Assembly (NCBI RefSeq): GCF_039134705.1
Contig: NZ_CP146256.1
Location: 1,922,001-1,986,000 of the forward strand
Direction: 5' to 3'
From: Kineothrix sp. IPX-CK
GTDB taxonomy: Bacteria; Bacillota; Clostridia; Lachnospirales; Lachnospiraceae
Length of the DNA: 64,000 bases
The notes below the pieces were generated by a model. That model was not told the origin of the DNA. It did no database searches and saw nothing but the letters and a program-made list of their open reading frames with translations. Each line of letters starts with the position of its first letter. Position 1 is the first letter of the stretch. The translations under genes and the position numbers were made by a program. Of this stretch, positions 62,636 through 64,000 are shown piece by piece.

Positions 62636-64000
62636 ATGAGTATTTACGACACATTGAACGAACAACAAAAGCAGGGGGTTTTCACGGTGGATGGCCCGGT
62701 TTTGCTGCTTGCGGGAGCAGGAAGCGGTAAAACGAGGGTGTTGACCCATAGAATCGCATATTTGATCGATGAATTCGGGGTTCAGCCATGGAATATTATG
62801 GCGATCACCTTTACAAATAAGGCAGCAGGAGAAATGCGCGAACGTGTGAACAGCATTATCGGTCATGGGGCGGAGCAGGTATGGGTATCCACGTTTCATT
62901 CCACCTGTGTAAGAATTCTTAGAAGATACATAGACAGATTAGGCTTCGACAATAATTTTACCATATATGATACGGACGATCAGAAAACCGTAATGAAGGA
63001 TATATGCAAGCGTCTTCAGATTGATACGAAGATGTTAAAGGAAAGAACCTTATTAAGTGCAATTTCCTCTGCAAAGGATGAACTGATTTCCCCTGTCGAT
63101 TATCAGCTTCAGGCGATGGGTGATTATAATAAAGCGAAAATTGCAGGAGTCTATCATGAATACCAGGCAGTCCTTCGCAAAAATAATGCTCTCGATTTTG
63201 ATGATTTGATCGTAAAAGCCGTAGAGCTTTTTAAGGCATGCCCGGAGGTACTTGAGAGTTATCAGGATCGCTTCCGCTATATCATGGTGGATGAGTATCA
63301 GGATACGAATACGGCCCAGTTCGAGCTTATCCGTCTTTTGGCTGATAAATACCGTAATCTTTGCGTAGTGGGAGATGACGATCAGTCCATTTATAAGTTC
63401 CGGGGTGCTAATATCCGAAATATTCTGGACTTCGAAAAGGTGTATGCGGAGGCCACCGTTATCAAACTGGAACAGAATTATCGTTCTAGCCAGAACGTGC
63501 TGGACGCGGCGAATGCCGTTATTCGGAATAACGTCAGCCGAAAGGATAAGGCTCTCTGGACGAGAAAGGGAGAAGGAAGCAGAATTCATTTCAGACAATT
63601 CGATACAGCCTTTGAGGAGGCAGAATATATCTGTGACGATGTGGCAAAGAAAAAAAGAGAAGGGATGTCTTCCTACGGCGAATGTGCTATTCTCTACAGG
63701 ACAAATGCGCAGTCGCGTATGTTGGAGGAGCGATTTGTGGTGCAGGGGATTCCTTATGATGTGGTGGGAGGTACGAACTTTTACTCCAGAAGAGAAATAA
63801 AGGATATGCTTGCCTATTTAAAAACCATCGACAATGGCAGAGACGACGTTGCAGTGAAAAGAATTATCAATGTGCCCAAAAGGGGAATCGGCGCTACCAC
63901 AATCGTTCGGGTACAGGAATATGCTGATATGAGAAATATCAGCTTCTATGATGCCTTGAGGGAAGCGGATCAGATCATGACGATAGGAAAGAGCGCTGCG
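62636..64000 (+). CDS. pcrA: ATP-dependent DNA helicase PcrA/UvrD (3' end beyond the window)
   Basis: 455 residues seen before the right edge; the full protein should be about 740. Superfamily 1 helicase motifs: LNEQQKQGV (Q motif), LAGAGSGKTRVL (Walker A), AITFTNKAAGEM (Ia), MVDEYQDTN (Walker B), VGDDDQSIYKFRGA (III) and LEQNYRSS (IV). It translocates 3' to 5' on DNA in repair and removal of proteins from DNA. ATG 62636; AAAGGAAAA upstream is somewhat far. Confidence 0.95.
   Translation, partial: MSIYDTLNEQQKQGVFTVDGPVLLLAGAGSGKTRVLTHRIAYLIDEFGVQPWNIMAITFTNKAAGEMRERVNSIIGHGAEQVWVSTFHSTCVRILRRYIDRLGFDNNFTIYDTDDQKTVMKDICKRLQIDTKMLKERTLLSAISSAKDELISPVDYQLQAMGDYNKAKIAGVYHEYQAVLRKNNALDFDDLIVKAVELFKACPEVLESYQDRFRYIMVDEYQDTNTAQFELIRLLADKYRNLCVVGDDDQSIYKFRGANIRNILDFEKVYAEATVIKLEQNYRSSQNVLDAANAVIRNNVSRKDKALWTRKGEGSRIHFRQFDTAFEEAEYICDDVAKKKREGMSSYGECAILYRTNAQSRMLEERFVVQGIPYDVVGGTNFYSRREIKDMLAYLKTIDNGRDDVAVKRIINVPKRGIGATTIVRVQEYADMRNISFYDALREADQIMTIGKSAA

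Overview
The window looks like a chromosomal piece of an anaerobic, low-to-moderate GC Gram-positive bacterium of the Clostridia, most likely Lachnospiraceae. The basis is strong AGGAGG ribosome binding sites, an L-box (lysine riboswitch) in front of dapA-dapB, a Firmicutes-type class III fructose-1,6-bisphosphatase, a DUF1836 protein, a YerC/TrpR-like regulator and an oxygen-independent ribonucleotide reductase. This is inference from gene content; no 16S rRNA is present.

Region 1 (about 1 to 34.7 kb) is the right-hand part of a large, very AT-rich integrated phage-like element that continues beyond the left edge. Nearly all genes run on the + strand and are tightly packed. Its visible content is a replication, recombination and nucleotide-supply programme: two DNA methyltransferases, a small SpoT/MESH1-like HD hydrolase, a BCS1-like AAA ATPase, a SprT-like metalloprotease, an SSB-like acidic-tail protein next to a Sak4-like ATPase, DnaB helicase, Toprim primase, RecJ exonuclease, its own DNA polymerase III alpha, an ERCC4-type nuclease, NAD-dependent DNA ligase, a SleB-like wall hydrolase, guanylate kinase, a deoxyribosyltransferase-like enzyme and anaerobic ribonucleotide reductase NrdD. 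A tyrosine integrase closes the element beside a tRNA-Thr(GGT), the probable attachment site. No capsid or tail genes are visible; two proteins carry terminase-like segments. An IS21-family element (10702-13457, 6-bp target duplication) interrupts one element gene, which reads through cleanly once the IS is removed. Two features stand out. nrdD is split by a 276-bp group I intron directly before the codon of a conserved Cys. Several genes, including those for DnaB and the polymerase, have no ATG/GTG/TTG at the right place and instead carry ATA at ideal Shine-Dalgarno distance.

Region 2 (about 34.7 to 64 kb) is ordinary host chromosome of higher GC: tRNA-Thr, gamma carbonic anhydrase, PBP1A, YigZ, MgtE, a YhfC protease, TypA/BipA, a double-OB-fold SSB-like protein, a CobO-type adenosyltransferase, the L-box/dapA/dapB unit, Fbp, a low-complexity lipoprotein, a HisA of the eukaryotic (His6) type, a cold-shock protein, a NiaR-like repressor, a degenerate M23 protein paired with a bactofilin, a YerC-like regulator, DUF1836, an ECF sigma/anti-sigma operon, a chemotaxis receptor with a long structured leader, an ABC-transporter solute-binding lipoprotein, an SPFH/zinc-ribbon protein and the start of a PcrA/UvrD helicase cut by the right edge.

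Limits: all calls are by eye. Family names rest on motifs and overall resemblance, RNA structures on hand pairing, and start codons on Shine-Dalgarno spacing. Many small element genes have no recognisable function and are described only by what can be seen.
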